Shown: piece by piece, positions 1 through 10,095 of the stretch
How the letters are laid out: every line of letters begins with the position of its first letter
Numbering within the stretch: position 1 is the first letter of the stretch
NCBI GenBank assembly: GCA_015680685.1
Contig: MNCI01003349.1
Coordinates: 121,566 to 185,565, forward strand
Source: Gnetum montanum
Taxonomy: Eukaryota; Streptophyta; Gnetopsida; Gnetales; Gnetaceae
Direction of reading: 5' to 3'
DNA length: 64,000 nt
The notes under the pieces: model-generated
What the model saw: only the letters and a program-made list of their open reading frames with translations
Databases searched by the model: none
Told to the model about the DNA's origin: nothing
Program-made: the position numbers and the translations under genes

Positions 1-546
1 TAATTATTAAGGAAAATTTACCAAAACTAATGTTCATCCTTTGGTAACTACAGGTGATGCTATAAGAAATGCCTAAGGAAGAAGGACTTTTTCCAAGCAC
101 GAAAATGAAGCAAAGAGGGGAACAACAAAGGATATACCCATGGAAAAATTGTAGCACATACAAGATAATAGCTCAAGCATTGCATGTTTGCTAGATCCAT
201 GGGATGATGAGAATAAATTTTAGTCCATCCTTCAAGAATGTTCTACATAACAAGAGAGCCATCAACATAACAATCAAGGTTAGAAGTCTACCATTGCTAG
301 CGGTAACAAGAAGAATAATCTTCAATTGATTTTTAAAGACCTCTACAAATTTTGTAATCTTCAATTTCTATCCAATAATTTTGTCATTTTGTCATTTTGT
401 AATGCATCCACTCAAATAAAATTTTACAATGCAGCACTCAAAGTCAGTTAGTAGTTAGCGTAAGTCAATAATCTCATCATTCCCTATTTTTTGTAAAGAA
501 AGATCAGTCCTATCTTGTTAACTTGAGGACAAGTTTTTATTCAGTC
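1..546 (+). mobile_element. 3' non-coding end of a gypsy LTR element
   Basis: No readable protein is seen here. Near 522-532 lies the phrase CTTGAGGACAAG, which plant Ty3/gypsy elements often carry just before the 3' LTR, and a G-run follows directly before an LTR start at 557. I read the stretch as the 3' end of a plus-strand element whose coding part lies left of the window. Confidence 0.5.
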
Positions 547-556
547 ATGGGGGGTA
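547..556 (+). other. Polypurine tract before LTR
   Basis: The run ATGGGGGGTA sits directly before the LTR start TGATGAGGC. This is the expected place of the plus-strand priming tract of an LTR retrotransposon. Confidence 0.6.
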
Positions 557-1704
557 TGATGAGGCATTAGTTGGTTGCATCGATAGAGCCTCTTCAACAC
601 AGTTGCTTTGAGGAAATTGCTTCGATGCAGTCGCCCTTGACACAACTGCTTCAACCTAGCCACAACGACTAGGCCCTGTCGACTAGGCCTCATTGACTAG
701 GCCCTATTGACACATAAAATGATGTGTTGATGAGGCCCCATTGATGCAGTGTCTATTTTTTCCTATAAATACATGTGCTTTCACCATGTATTGGCATTCT
801 TTGGCCAATAGAGTGGCTGAACTCTTGTAGTTTTATTCTGTAATCTTAGAGAATAGTCAACGAGTGCCTGCAATTTGGATCTAAGTCAGTTGTACAGCAT
901 CTTATTCGAATGGCAATGTACCTAGACACATTCCATGATTGGAAATAAGATCAAGATCTATTCTTATTCATTGTATCACTTTGACTTAGATTAAATTTAC
1001 TTTTAATGCAATTTATAGTCCATGTACTTGGTTAATATTTACATTTCCATGCAAATTAATGAATTGGCTGGATAAGCATGACCAGTTTTGAGTGTAAACA
1101 CATATTCTCTTGATAATCCTAGTAGTGTTATTACTTGGTTCACCTAGTAGCATAGAACTTGGTAATCCCAGTAGATGATACGTGGATTTAGGATGTGTAC
1201 GGCAAGCTGGGCATGGACACTCATCACCCGTAGGCTAGTTTAGACTTTACTTTATTTTGCTAATTAGTTAAATAATTGATTTCTTTATTGTCATTAGGAG
1301 TAGCCTAAGGCCAAAACAACATCAAGAATCATATGTCTCACTTTGGACTAAACCATATGTGACAAAGCAACCACTAGTCTAAGTGGGAAGAAAATGAATT
1401 GTGATCAAGGCATAATGATCTAAATGCCACAACTAGTCCCATCCATAGAATTCAATCAAGTCATGCATGAATGCTTGTGATTCATGTGGTTGGGCATAGG
1501 GGGTACTGCATTGCTCATCAATATGCCTCACCATGAGTTAAACCATATGCATTGATTTTACTAACTCATGTGGGAAGATAATGATCATAAACTCTAACTA
1601 ATTACTAGCATAATTACATTACCTTATCCATGGATTTTGATTGGGTTGCATGTGAACACTCATAACTCATATGGTTGCATGTTGGACTACTTTGCTACTC
1701 ATCA
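557..1704 (+). mobile_element. Gypsy LTR, plus orientation
   Basis: The LTR starts TGATGAGGC after a polypurine tract and ends CTACTCATCA directly before a tRNA-Asp-type primer site. A TATA motif (TATAAATACATG) lies at about 765. Its 3' half matches, by eye, the LTRs at 13030-13830 and 29464-30390 read on the other strand, through shared phrases such as AAACCATATG. It is about 1148 bp because its 3' part is duplicated in tandem. A short 17-18 bp repeat of CGACTAGGCC lies at about 668-715. Internal sequence flanks it on both sides, so it is not a simple solo LTR. Confidence 0.65.
1331..1704 (+). repeat. Tandem duplication of the LTR 3' part
   Basis: Positions 1331-1520 (ATATGTCTCAC to TTGCTCATCA) recur, diverged, at 1521-1704 (ATATGCCTCAC to CTACTCATCA). 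Both copies hold AAACCATATG and both end in an LTR-like CTCATCA. One LTR therefore carries its last ~190 bp twice. Confidence 0.65.
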
Positions 1705-1724
1705 TTGGTGCCATTGCTAGGGAC
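1705..1724 (+). other. Primer binding site, tRNA-Asp type
   Basis: TTGGTGCCATTGCTAGGGAC follows the LTR end. It resembles the primer site common in plant gypsy elements primed by tRNA-Asp, with mostly transition differences. The same motif follows the LTRs at 3408 and 13030 on the minus strand. Confidence 0.6.
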
Positions 1725-1789
1725 ATGTCAATGTTATGCTCAGTAATTGATTGGTGTCATCTCCATCTTAGTGTCAATCATTTCTCCTT

Positions 1790-2470
1790 CTATCATAGTC
1801 ATGTCCATCCTTGTTAGAGCTTGATGATGAGGAAGATGGTAAAGATGAAGGACTAGGATTAGGAAAGTAATGTTGACCTACCCTTCTTCTATGATCCCTT
1901 AATTATTCTCTCAATGAATGACTCAAAGACCTTAGTGTTGAAGTTCTCCTAGTTTTGGAACTAGTTCTACCCTCATCATGGCTATTCACCAAGGTTGATT
2001 ACAATCATTGTTGAGTTGTATCCTCCTTATTGAGAGGAGATGGATGTTAATGTTTAGATTACCATGATGGAAATTTTGGACCCTCCTTCTTTAATTGTGA
2101 AAATAGTAAGATTGGAATCTACTTTCCCTTGGAGACTTCATGGTGTGCCTCCATGCATTTATCTTTTCTAAGTTGGGCCTTTATGGATTAATAATTTTTG
2201 AAGTAGTGCTCCATTACTTCATACTTTGGACTTGCTGATTCAAGCCCTAGCTTCATGAGATTTTCCATAAGCATTGAAGGAATAGAATGATTGGGTGGCA
2301 ACACAATGTTGCCCTCCAAATGTCTCCAACACAATTGTTCATCTTGATAGAGGATGAAAGTAAAGTTAGGATAATGAGGATCTAGATGTGCATAGACAAC
2401 CTGCACATTTTAAGGTCTTTCATTAGCATTCCTTCTAGGTTTATCACGTTGTTGGTTAGAATCATCAGTA
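1790..2470 (-). pseudogene. Decayed gypsy gag fragment
   Basis: The minus strand at 2406-2188 encodes a 72-residue stretch with PNFTFILYQDEQ and LEGNIVLPP. It aligns clearly with the N-terminal gag at 12913-12527 of this window, which has PNFTFFFHQDEQ and LEGNIVLPP. Flanking sequence to about 1790 has an acidic, gag-like character but is broken. It belongs to the minus-strand element whose primer site is at 3388-3407. It is non-functional. Confidence 0.65.
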
Positions 2471-2629
2471 GGTGGTAAATCATTCCTGTGAAAAGATAAC
2501 ATCCTAGTCGATTTGGATATAGTATGCCTTGATAAAATATTATGATTATTATTATTTTTTTAAAAGATAATGTGTTATTTTCTTTTACAATGACTTTGGA
2601 TGATCTTATTGATGAGACGCGAATTACAC

Positions 2630-2690
2630 TAGGCCGCGATATCGCATCCCATGCGATATCGCGTACGCGATATCGCGTCCCACCGCCATA
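2630..2690 (+). promoter_or_regulatory. Palindrome cluster in LTR U3
   Basis: Three copies of the self-complementary core GCGATATCGC lie within about 60 bp, just upstream of a TATA box. They are CpG-rich inside otherwise CpG-poor DNA. They are candidate binding sites for a dimeric factor, which is inference. Confidence 0.45.
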
Positions 2691-2692
2691 TC

Positions 2693-2700
2693 TATAAATA
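2693..2700 (+). promoter_or_regulatory. LTR TATA box
   Basis: TATAAATA fits the plant TATA consensus and sets the transcription direction of this LTR as plus. The matching reverse-strand boxes lie at 13737-13744 and 30251-30258 in the sister LTRs. Confidence 0.55.
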
Positions 2701-2714
2701 AGAGGCGGCACTCC

Positions 2715-3217
2715 NNNNNNNNNNNNNNNNNNNNNNNNNNNNNNNNNNNNNNNNNNNNNNNNNNNNNNNNNNNNNNNNNNNNNNNNNNNNNNNNNNNNNN
2801 NNNNNNNNNNNNNNNNNNNNNNNNNNNNNNNNNNNNNNNNNNNNNNNNNNNNNNNNNNNNNNNNNNNNNNNNNNNNNNNNNNNNNNNNNNNNNNNNNNNN
2901 NNNNNNNNNNNNNNNNNNNNNNNNNNNNNNNNNNNNNNNNNNNNNNNNNNNNNNNNNNNNNNNNNNNNNNNNNNNNNNNNNNNNNNNNNNNNNNNNNNNN
3001 NNNNNNNNNNNNNNNNNNNNNNNNNNNNNNNNNNNNNNNNNNNNNNNNNNNNNNNNNNNNNNNNNNNNNNNNNNNNNNNNNNNNNNNNNNNNNNNNNNNN
3101 NNNNNNNNNNNNNNNNNNNNNNNNNNNNNNNNNNNNNNNNNNNNNNNNNNNNNNNNNNNNNNNNNNNNNNNNNNNNNNNNNNNNNNNNNNNNNNNNNNNN
3201 NNNNNNNNNNNNNNNNN
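2715..3217. other. Assembly gap (503 N)
   Basis: This is a run of 503 unknown bases inside the solo LTR. Open reading frames drawn across it have no meaning. Confidence 0.99.
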
Positions 3218-3387
3218 GACAACGAATGATTAACCCCAAGTGTGTCTTGTGGCGTTAAGGCATTTAGTCTGTGGAGTTCGACCGGATCGCGCGTGCACCC
3301 TCGTATTCGTATGGTGGAGTGTAGGGGTACCTCGCCACTCATCACTTACTATCTAATACTACTTAGCATACTTAACTAAAATGAAGA

Positions 3388-3407
3388 GTCCTTGGCAATT
3401 ATGCCAT
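3388..3407 (-). other. Primer binding site (minus), decayed
   Basis: Read on the minus strand, ATGGCATAATTGCCAAGGAC follows the LTR end at 3408. It matches, with decay, the tRNA-Asp-type site at 13009-13029. It places the 5' LTR of a minus-strand element to its right and gag to its left. Confidence 0.55.
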
Positions 3408-4860
3408 TGATGAGCAGTAAGCATTCCCTACGCCCAACCATAAAAATGTGATATCTCATTCCCAGATGTCATGGAAAACATCAAATATATGTTATATTAG
3501 ACATTATGCGTAAGAAGACAATATACCAAACGTCAAATATATGTAACATTTGACATTATGCATAAAGAAACTAATAGGGAAAATGTAGAAAAGAAAAGAA
3601 AAGAATGCTTTATTGATATGGAATTGAGTATCTGGATCTTGCTTTGAGAGTGTTCCTTGGGGTTTTCTTCCTTTGACATCTATCCCTTTAGAGGCAATCT
3701 AGCACTACCACCATAGTTAGGCCTATAACTGGCTAGAAGGGATGGCTAGTCCACTTCCTATCCCTCACTCGGCTCCTATGACTTGCTTGTACCGACTCTG
3801 CCACTCCATGTTGGCACAACCTCCAAGACTTGGTATAAATGCTTTAGGTAAAACCTCCAAAGGTTACCTTGAGAGACATGCCCATTATTACAATGCACTC
3901 TTTTGGGTCTCAATTACAACATATCCTTTCAAGTTTTGTTATGATAATAATAATACGTATCATGAAGAGGCACCATCTTCGTTATGTAGCAACACCATTT
4001 GGGAATAGGGATGTTACAAAAAATTACTATAATGTATGGACAATTTGGTTGAATTCCATAGACTCTATTTACCTAAGTGGCATATGTTCCTAGATGGTAA
4101 AATATGTGGTTGCTAATCATATATCTTTCCAATCAACACTTGTGTTCATTTGTTTCTAGGGTTAACTATGATTGAGGTGTAAAATATTTATTTTATAGTT
4201 TTTATAATTTTAGGTGCCTACTAACTGATTGGTAAATAAAGAGTTAATGTTTAAATTAACTAACTAACTAAATAATTAATTGATTAACTATCCTAACATG
4301 AAGCATCCATTCCCACTCTCCATACACATCTTGAACTTATACTAATGCTGCTGGGTTACCAACTGTCCACTATTGGGTGAACCAAGTATCCACTGCTAGG
4401 ATTACTAAGCATGAATATGTTATACTCAAAGTGGTCATGCTCATGTTGATTATAAATTATAATATTAAGTACTTAATAACAAGAAAGTAAATTGCATTTA
4501 AAGTAAATTGCTAGAAAGTAAAGTTAAACTAATTCAAGTGCTACAATGAATTGAAGAAATATTGATTTTATTTCCATTCATGCAAATGTATCTAGGTACA
4601 TGTTGCACTCAAATAAAATTCCATACAATCACTTTAATCCATGCTATGGGCACTTAGAGGGGAAAATTTACTAACTCTTGCGAGGAGAAACTACAAGAGT
4701 CTAGCTAAGCTATGACCAAAAGATACCATAAATGCAATGGATAGGCACATTTATATAGGGAATGGTTGTATCAGTGTTGATGCACCTGCATTAATGCATC
4801 CTTAGTTACATCGACAGGGATGTGTTAATAGGCATGCATCGATGCAGTCACCTTATTGAA
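3408..4860 (-). mobile_element. Gypsy 5' LTR, minus, interrupted
   Basis: It starts on the left as TGATGAGCAGTAAGC and CGCCCAACCATAA. After a nested solo LTR (3447-4018) it resumes at 4024 with typical family phrases (CTGGGTTACCAA, GGATTACTAAGC) and ends near CATCGATGCAG at about 4850. The right end is not exact. Together with the primer site at 3388 it is the 5' LTR of the element whose gag scrap is at 1790-2470. Confidence 0.55.
3447..4018 (-). mobile_element. Solo LTR of the E1/E2 family
   Basis: It is bounded by TGTGATATC and GGGATGTTACA, the reverse-complement termini of the E1/E2 LTRs, and is flanked by a perfect AAAAA target duplication (3442-3446 and 4019-4023). By eye it matches the LTRs at 14136, 18887, 19683, 24965 and 47975 along its length. 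An apparent 88-codon reading frame at 3742-4008 is only LTR sequence and recurs antisense in sister LTRs. Confidence 0.8.
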
Positions 4861-5500
4861 ATTTTATCAAATTTATTAGATAGAAATAGTAGCTAAGAGA
4901 TATTGAGCTTCTACATCTAGTTTATTAGATCTAATGTGGTGTAAATAAAATTACCTTTCTTCTTCTATATTAGCCAACATCTGTGTTAAAACTTTTTGCT
5001 TGACTAGTTGGTGAATATGCTTAGGATTTTTCTACACATCTTCCTAAGAGATATTCCATTTTCTTAACCATTGTATTCCATAAAAATACTAATCATAGTC
5101 TTGCAAATCCTCAAGAACTACTTTAGAGAATTTATCTTGTTTTAAGATATTTAAGCTATGATTGTATGTAATGAATTGGGACAAGGCTTCTCTCATATCA
5201 TTTTCCTGCTGTGATCTTTGACCATTCTTGCGAAGCTTCGTTTGCATACTACTTTGGCTTGAATTCATCCTACCTTGGCTATTCTATAATCTTGGTGTAT
5301 TATATTAGTTTTTCCCACATTAATATTTTTCCTAGTCTTGTGATTATATTGACTTCAGTTTTCTCTCCCTATCTCAATTTTGGATTTTTCTCCTTCGTTG
5401 TCTAATTACATTCTAAACTCATTAAGCCCTTTCTTGTTGTTCCTCATTGACTCTTGTGATTCAGGAGTGTCTTCTAGCTAGTTCTCAATTTTTTCTAGCT
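4861..5500. other. Unassigned AT-rich stretch
   Basis: No convincing coding frame, LTR boundary or repeat is seen here. It is probably old transposon or spacer sequence. Confidence 0.4.
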
Positions 5501-5539
5501 AAAAAAGATGTTCTAAATCCTTGCCTAACATCTTTCATG

Positions 5540-6005
5540 AATCCATGTACCTCTATCAAGATGTCTCACTCATGTACAAGACGTCTCCCCCAAGATGTCT
5601 TACCCTACTTCTAGATGTCTTCTCCAACCTAGAGACATCTTTCCTGAGATGTCTTAACATCAACCAAGACATCTCTTGATTCCCAAGACATCTTATCCTA
5701 GATGTCACGACATCTCACCCAAGACATCCCATTTGAGGTGCCATTACATCTCATTTAAGACATCCTATTCTAAATGTCACGACATCTTTACCCAAGACAT
5801 CCCATCTAAGATGTCATGACATCTTGCAGTTGACATCTTTCTCAAGATGTCACAATATCTCACCGGAGACTTCTTCCCTAATATGTCATGACATCTTACT
5901 TGAGACTTCTTCCCTGAGATGTCATGACATCTTACCCGAGACTTGTTCCTTGAGATGTCATGACATCTCACCTAAGACTTCTAGTCTGATATGTCATGAC
6001 ATCTC
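5540..6005. repeat. 36-bp palindromic minisatellite
   Basis: From about 5665 the array is strictly periodic. The palindromic core GATGTCATGACATC, or a one- or two-base variant, begins at 5701, ~5737, ~5773, 5810, 5846, 5882, 5918, 5954 and 5990, at 36-bp steps. The left part (5540-5660) is less regular but rich in the same GACATC words. Because 36 is a multiple of 3 and the core is self-complementary, both strands read through as 12-residue repeats around CHDI. I see no start context or homology to suggest a real protein. Confidence 0.85.
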
Positions 6006-6009
6006 TTTA

Positions 6010-7334
6010 AGATTTTTTCTACAACCTTGTTAAATCCTCTTTATTGTTGGGTTGATTTTGTTATTCTTCAGCCTAGTTGGCATCTTGGAATATGGTTGAG
6101 TTATGTAAGCTTTCTTGGATATGGATTTTGGTTCCTCATGATGCTAGGTTACCAAGTGATGGAATTTTTCCTATTAGTGTCATGTGAATTATTGGTTTGG
6201 TATCCTTACGAGGATCTCTTATATTATTGAATCTCTTAATGAGATGAAATCTCTTGTTCATTGTTGCCTCCACTATCAATTTGATTGCCATGTTTTGTTT
6301 TGTTTGGTTGTAAGATGTTGGAACTAGCATTGAGACTGTATGGCTAGTTGGAGATGGGCTCCCTGCAGATGATTTCATATTTGACACACACTATAGAGTG
6401 CACTAATGTAGCTCTTGCTGCAGGCCCCATCTTGCAAAAGGGAATGATTCCATATCTCATTGGTCCTTTTGATTTAGTTGTGCCTCTAGAATATTAGATG
6501 TGATGTCTTGGGTGATGCCTCTAGCTTCAATACATTTGGCGAGGTGATGTTTTGGGTGACATTTCACATCATAGTTAAGACTAATAATAAATCCATGCAC
6601 ATGGTAATTTGATATTTGATTTGGATACATGTTGGTTTTGGCTTTTAGCAAGTACACATGACAATGTAACATACATATTGCACTGAGTGTGGTGCATGCT
6701 AGCCTCCTTATTTGTGATGATGATGGTTGGAGTAGGCCAATCTTATCTTTGGCATTGTATGATGGATGGATGTTATGGCTGTATATTTATATATTTGTAT
6801 GGATATTTTGAGTGGTTCACTTGTGTGTTTTATTAAGCTAACATATTTTGCATGTTAGCCATGCTCCTCCTAATCCCCATGAGATCAGGAGTCCATTTAG
6901 TAATTAGAGACATTGCCAAGGTTTCTCACTTAGTTTTATATTGATAGGTAACCTATTTTATTTTTAGGTTGATCAAGTTTTGCGGAGGGAAATGAAACTC
7001 TTGGAGGACTATGATGAGGATATGAGCTTGTTGATATTATGTATAAGTTTAGAGCTTTAGCTTTTAAATTTGACATTCTAGCATTGTATGAGACATTAAT
7101 TCTCTTTTTTATTTATGGATTTATGCATCATGTATGTTTTGGACTCATGATAATATGGTATTCATATATATTATGGAATTTAGTTTCACAATTTATGTTA
7201 TCCTATTCTTTTCTAGCAATTTTATTCTTGTACAATTTTATATTCATGTATTTCTTTCTTCTATTGTTAGTTTTCTCTTCTTTTCTCTTGGGGTTTATGG
7301 CTTCATGATAGGTTCCCTGTTCCTTTCGTTGCAT
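6010..7334. other. Unassigned, T-rich sequence
   Basis: Several short frames rich in Phe, Leu and Ile are a result of T-richness. Scattered GATGTC words near 6490-6560 recall the minisatellite. No domain or element boundary is recognised. Confidence 0.4.
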
Positions 7335-9305
7335 AGTTCATTATTCGCATTCCTTTCCATGACTAGTCATTTTGTTAAGGGTTCTATCCAATGCAATGCT
7401 CTCCAACCTAAGGTATGGGAAGGAGAGTGTTACAATGATAGTATAAAAAATTTTTTATTGACCTTCCAAGCTCAGAGACCTAAATCCTTACACATGTTTG
7501 TAAAAACATATAAATCCTTGAAACCTCCTACTATTTTTTCTTTGAAGCACTTCCTTCACATATGATTGTTCATGTAAATGAGACCTAAATATTTAAAAGA
7601 ATCTATTATTTGCACATTTGTACTTCCAACATGGAACTTATAACTCTTATTTATTGTATCTTAATCATTAATTTGGTTTTATCTACATTCACTTAAAGTC
7701 TAGATGAACGATAATAATTTTCTAAAATTTGCAACATATTTTGTATACTTTCTTTAGTAGTGGAGATCAAGGCAGCATCATCTACATATAAAAGAAGATT
7801 TACTACTTAGGATCCAATTTTGATAACATAACTATCTTGTCTGTTACATAATCATTCCTACATTTCATCAATAAAGATACCAAAGAGAGTTGGAGAAAGT
7901 CTACAACTTTGCTTAACTCTAATTTTGCTTTAGAATTGAAAAATTTTCTCTAAATTGCTATCTATAATTTCAATAGTCACTTCCTCATATAATCTTTGAG
8001 TTTCTATAATTAAATCTAAAGGGAAGTCAATATTATGCAAGCATAACCATAGTTTTGTGTGGATCATTGAATCATATGCTTTTGCAAAATTAATAAAATA
8101 AATAAAAATTTTTTATTAGGTATTTTTGCAAACTCCATGTAGTGTCTAAGAATAACTAAGTGATCAATAGTAGAGTGATTTTGTTTAAAGCCTACTTGAT
8201 AACTTGCCCTGACTTGGCTACCTCTAGCCCAAGAACTATTTCTTTTTCCTAGCAAAGTGCCCAACAAGTTAGCAAAAGTATTACTCACAATGATCATTCA
8301 ATAACTGTTTGAGTTATTTTTATCGCCATTTTATATAACAAGATAGCTTTACTAGTTTTCTAATGCCAGTTTAATCCTTGTTCCATTACTAAATTTAATT
8401 TGTGCCAAAGTTTTCTATGAATATCAAATCTTGTCCACTTTAATAATTCTACATATAAACCATTTGAATCTACAACTTTGCTAGATGCTACCTTTTTAAT
8501 AACCTTTATGACTTCTTCAAGAGTAAATTGGAGAGTGCTTGCTATACAATAGTAGTAGATTATCATCTTGTCATGTAAATAGCTTATTGTAAAATGAAAA
8601 AATATCTTAAAAAGAAAAATTAAATGATGAAGAGGCTTTATGATGAAAACATTGCCAACACTTTCTATGTTCCTTTTTAATGGTGTAAGAAAAATATTTG
8701 TGTTGTTCCTTGATAAATTTCCTTTTCTTAGTTCTAATCAAACATTTATATGCCTTAACTAAACTTTATTTATGAATTTTATTTGTATTCTTAATATATA
8801 GCCTAGCTTGCATGCAATCCTCATCAAACCAAGTCTTTTGAGCACCTTGTTGTGAATGCATAACTTACTTAGCTACTGTAAGAAAAATTTGTTCAAGATC
8901 CTTATGTCATCTTTCAAGAGTCCATTTGTTATGCATTGCATTTATATATTTTTTCTTGAATGTTGGGGTGAGTTTATATTGACATTTTTTTCTATTCTTA
9001 TTTTTTCTGTATGAGAAAAAATTTGAGTTTGTAAAAAAAAAAAAAAAAAAAAAACTAAATCTTCTACAATTGTTAACTCTTTAATAAAATCAATATCTTC
9101 ATAAGAACATAAAAAGATCAATGTAAGAGTTACCTTGAGGTCCTATAAAAATAAATGATGAAGATTGAAGAAATATAGCAAGTCCATTGCAAATTAAAAT
9201 ATCAAAAATTTTTCTCCATTCTAATAGTGGTTGACCCATCTTATTAATAGTGCCATTTGTAAAATGTTAAGTCTAGTTCTGATCTTCAATAATGTCTAAA
9301 CTCCT
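7335..9305 (-). pseudogene. LINE (non-LTR) endonuclease-RT remnant
   Basis: Read on the minus strand from about 9305, the order is as follows. First comes the C-terminal part of an APE-type endonuclease (NKMGQPLLEWRK, then GNSYIDLFMF at about 9250-9130). A linker with WFDEDCMQARLY follows near 8820, then the RT fingers (EEVIKVIKKVASSKVVDSNG at 8520-8460, QVGFKQNHSTIDHL near 8200). The palm motif CRLSPTLFGIFIDE lies near 7900-7855, the catalytic YVDD at 7788-7777 and VDKTKLMI near 7690. Stops and frameshifts break it throughout, and the 5' part is missing. LINE proteins copy their own RNA at a nicked target site. This copy is dead. A 22-base A run at 9033-9054 lies inside it. Confidence 0.8.
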
Positions 9306-9461
9306 AACATTTTATTTGGGCCTATTTTTGTATGGAGTTAAATAAATAGGTTTATTTATTTAATTTTATGCCTAGTTTATTGTGATAGTGTTAACATGTT
9401 TACCTTTTTGTTTCACATGTTTAATATGAGTTTTGTTATAATTTTATTTATGGTATTTTAA
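9306..9461. other. Short spacer, possible Copia 3' end
   Basis: AT-rich, with no protein seen. It ends in a G7 run that could be a polypurine tract. Confidence 0.3.
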
Positions 9462-10095
9462 GGGGGGGTGTTGAAACCTAAAATAATTATAATATAGGTA
9501 TATCTAAAGATCTGTAACTTGGCATTGTCCACCAGAATTGAACCTATCATTTGAAGTTTTCAAACTAAGATTCTTATCACTAGGCTTACACCTCATTATT
9601 ATTTACATTATTTTAGTTACATGGTTAGTGGTTATAGCATATTTTGCTTATTTGATTATATAGTATGCTTTGTTTCTTTTGGTAGTTAGTGAGTTTTTAT
9701 GTATGTATTAATTTTATGTTAGGATAGTTAGATGTTAGTATTTAGTTTTTATTTTTGTTTCTTAATTTAGCTTCCTTTTTTTCTTATTTTTGTGGGTTAT
9801 TAAGTTGGAATTTTCTAGACTAGGTTAAGTGAATCTAGAACCTTGTCTTTTATCTTTCTAGGGTTTTTCTTTTTTTACCTTATTTAGTTTTGGAAAAATT
9901 CTTGGTTGAAATATAAAGCCTATTACCTATTAAATTTGATCATATAATATAGTTTTGCATATATTTAAAATCCAAAGCGAAAGCTCTAGTTGAGGCTACA
10001 ATCATAGCAGTTAGATAGTAGTTCATGTGTTATTTTTGTTTTCATATGCGGTATGCATGTTGTATGTTCATCTACATCAAGTTAATTATAGCAAT
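9462..10095 (+). mobile_element. Possible Copia-type LTR
   Basis: A G7 run (9462-9468) is followed by TGTTGAAACC, a polypurine-tract-plus-LTR-start arrangement usual in plant Copia elements. The body is T-rich and the right end (near CATCTACATCA at about 10070-10080) is only a guess, with at best a weak primer-site match after it. No second LTR was found. Confidence 0.3.
9521..9592 (-). repeat. tRNA-like / SINE-like segment
   Basis: Read on the minus strand, TAAGCCTAGTGATAAG (9588-9573) resembles a Pol III box A, and GGTTCAATTCT (9544-9534) resembles box B, about 30 bases apart as in tRNA-derived SINEs or tRNA pseudogenes. No good cloverleaf or anticodon could be assigned. Confidence 0.4.

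Larger units (their letters stand above)
2610..3344 (+). mobile_element. Solo gypsy LTR, plus, nested
   Basis: The copy starts TGATGAGACGCG and ends CCACTCATCA. It is flanked by a near-perfect 5-bp target duplication, CTTAT at 2605-2609 and CTTAC at 3345-3349. No primer site or polypurine tract adjoins it, so it is a solo LTR. It is inserted into the gag/leader region of the minus-strand element around it. The middle is masked by an N run. Its U3 part has repeated GCGATATCGC palindromes upstream of a TATA box. Confidence 0.75.

Noticed and set aside
2382-3239. 285- and 217-codon frames across 2715-3217
   Set aside because: They run through 503 unknown bases, so the length has no meaning.
3742-4008. 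Frame beginning MASPLPIPHSAP, also seen antisense at 19656-19961 and 24933-25175
   Set aside because: It recurs only because it lies in LTRs of one family. Conservation follows the LTR, not a protein.
5540-6005. CRISPR-like array of palindromic repeats
   Set aside because: Units are contiguous with no unique spacers, and the surroundings are plant nuclear transposons. It is a minisatellite.
5777-6033. Twelve-residue CHDI repeat proteins on both strands
   Set aside because: Openness follows from the 36-bp period and palindromic core. There is no start context, conservation test or homology.
7039-7565. Hydrophobic frames resembling membrane proteins
   Set aside because: T-rich sequence gives Phe/Leu-rich frames by chance; no domain or homolog was recognised.
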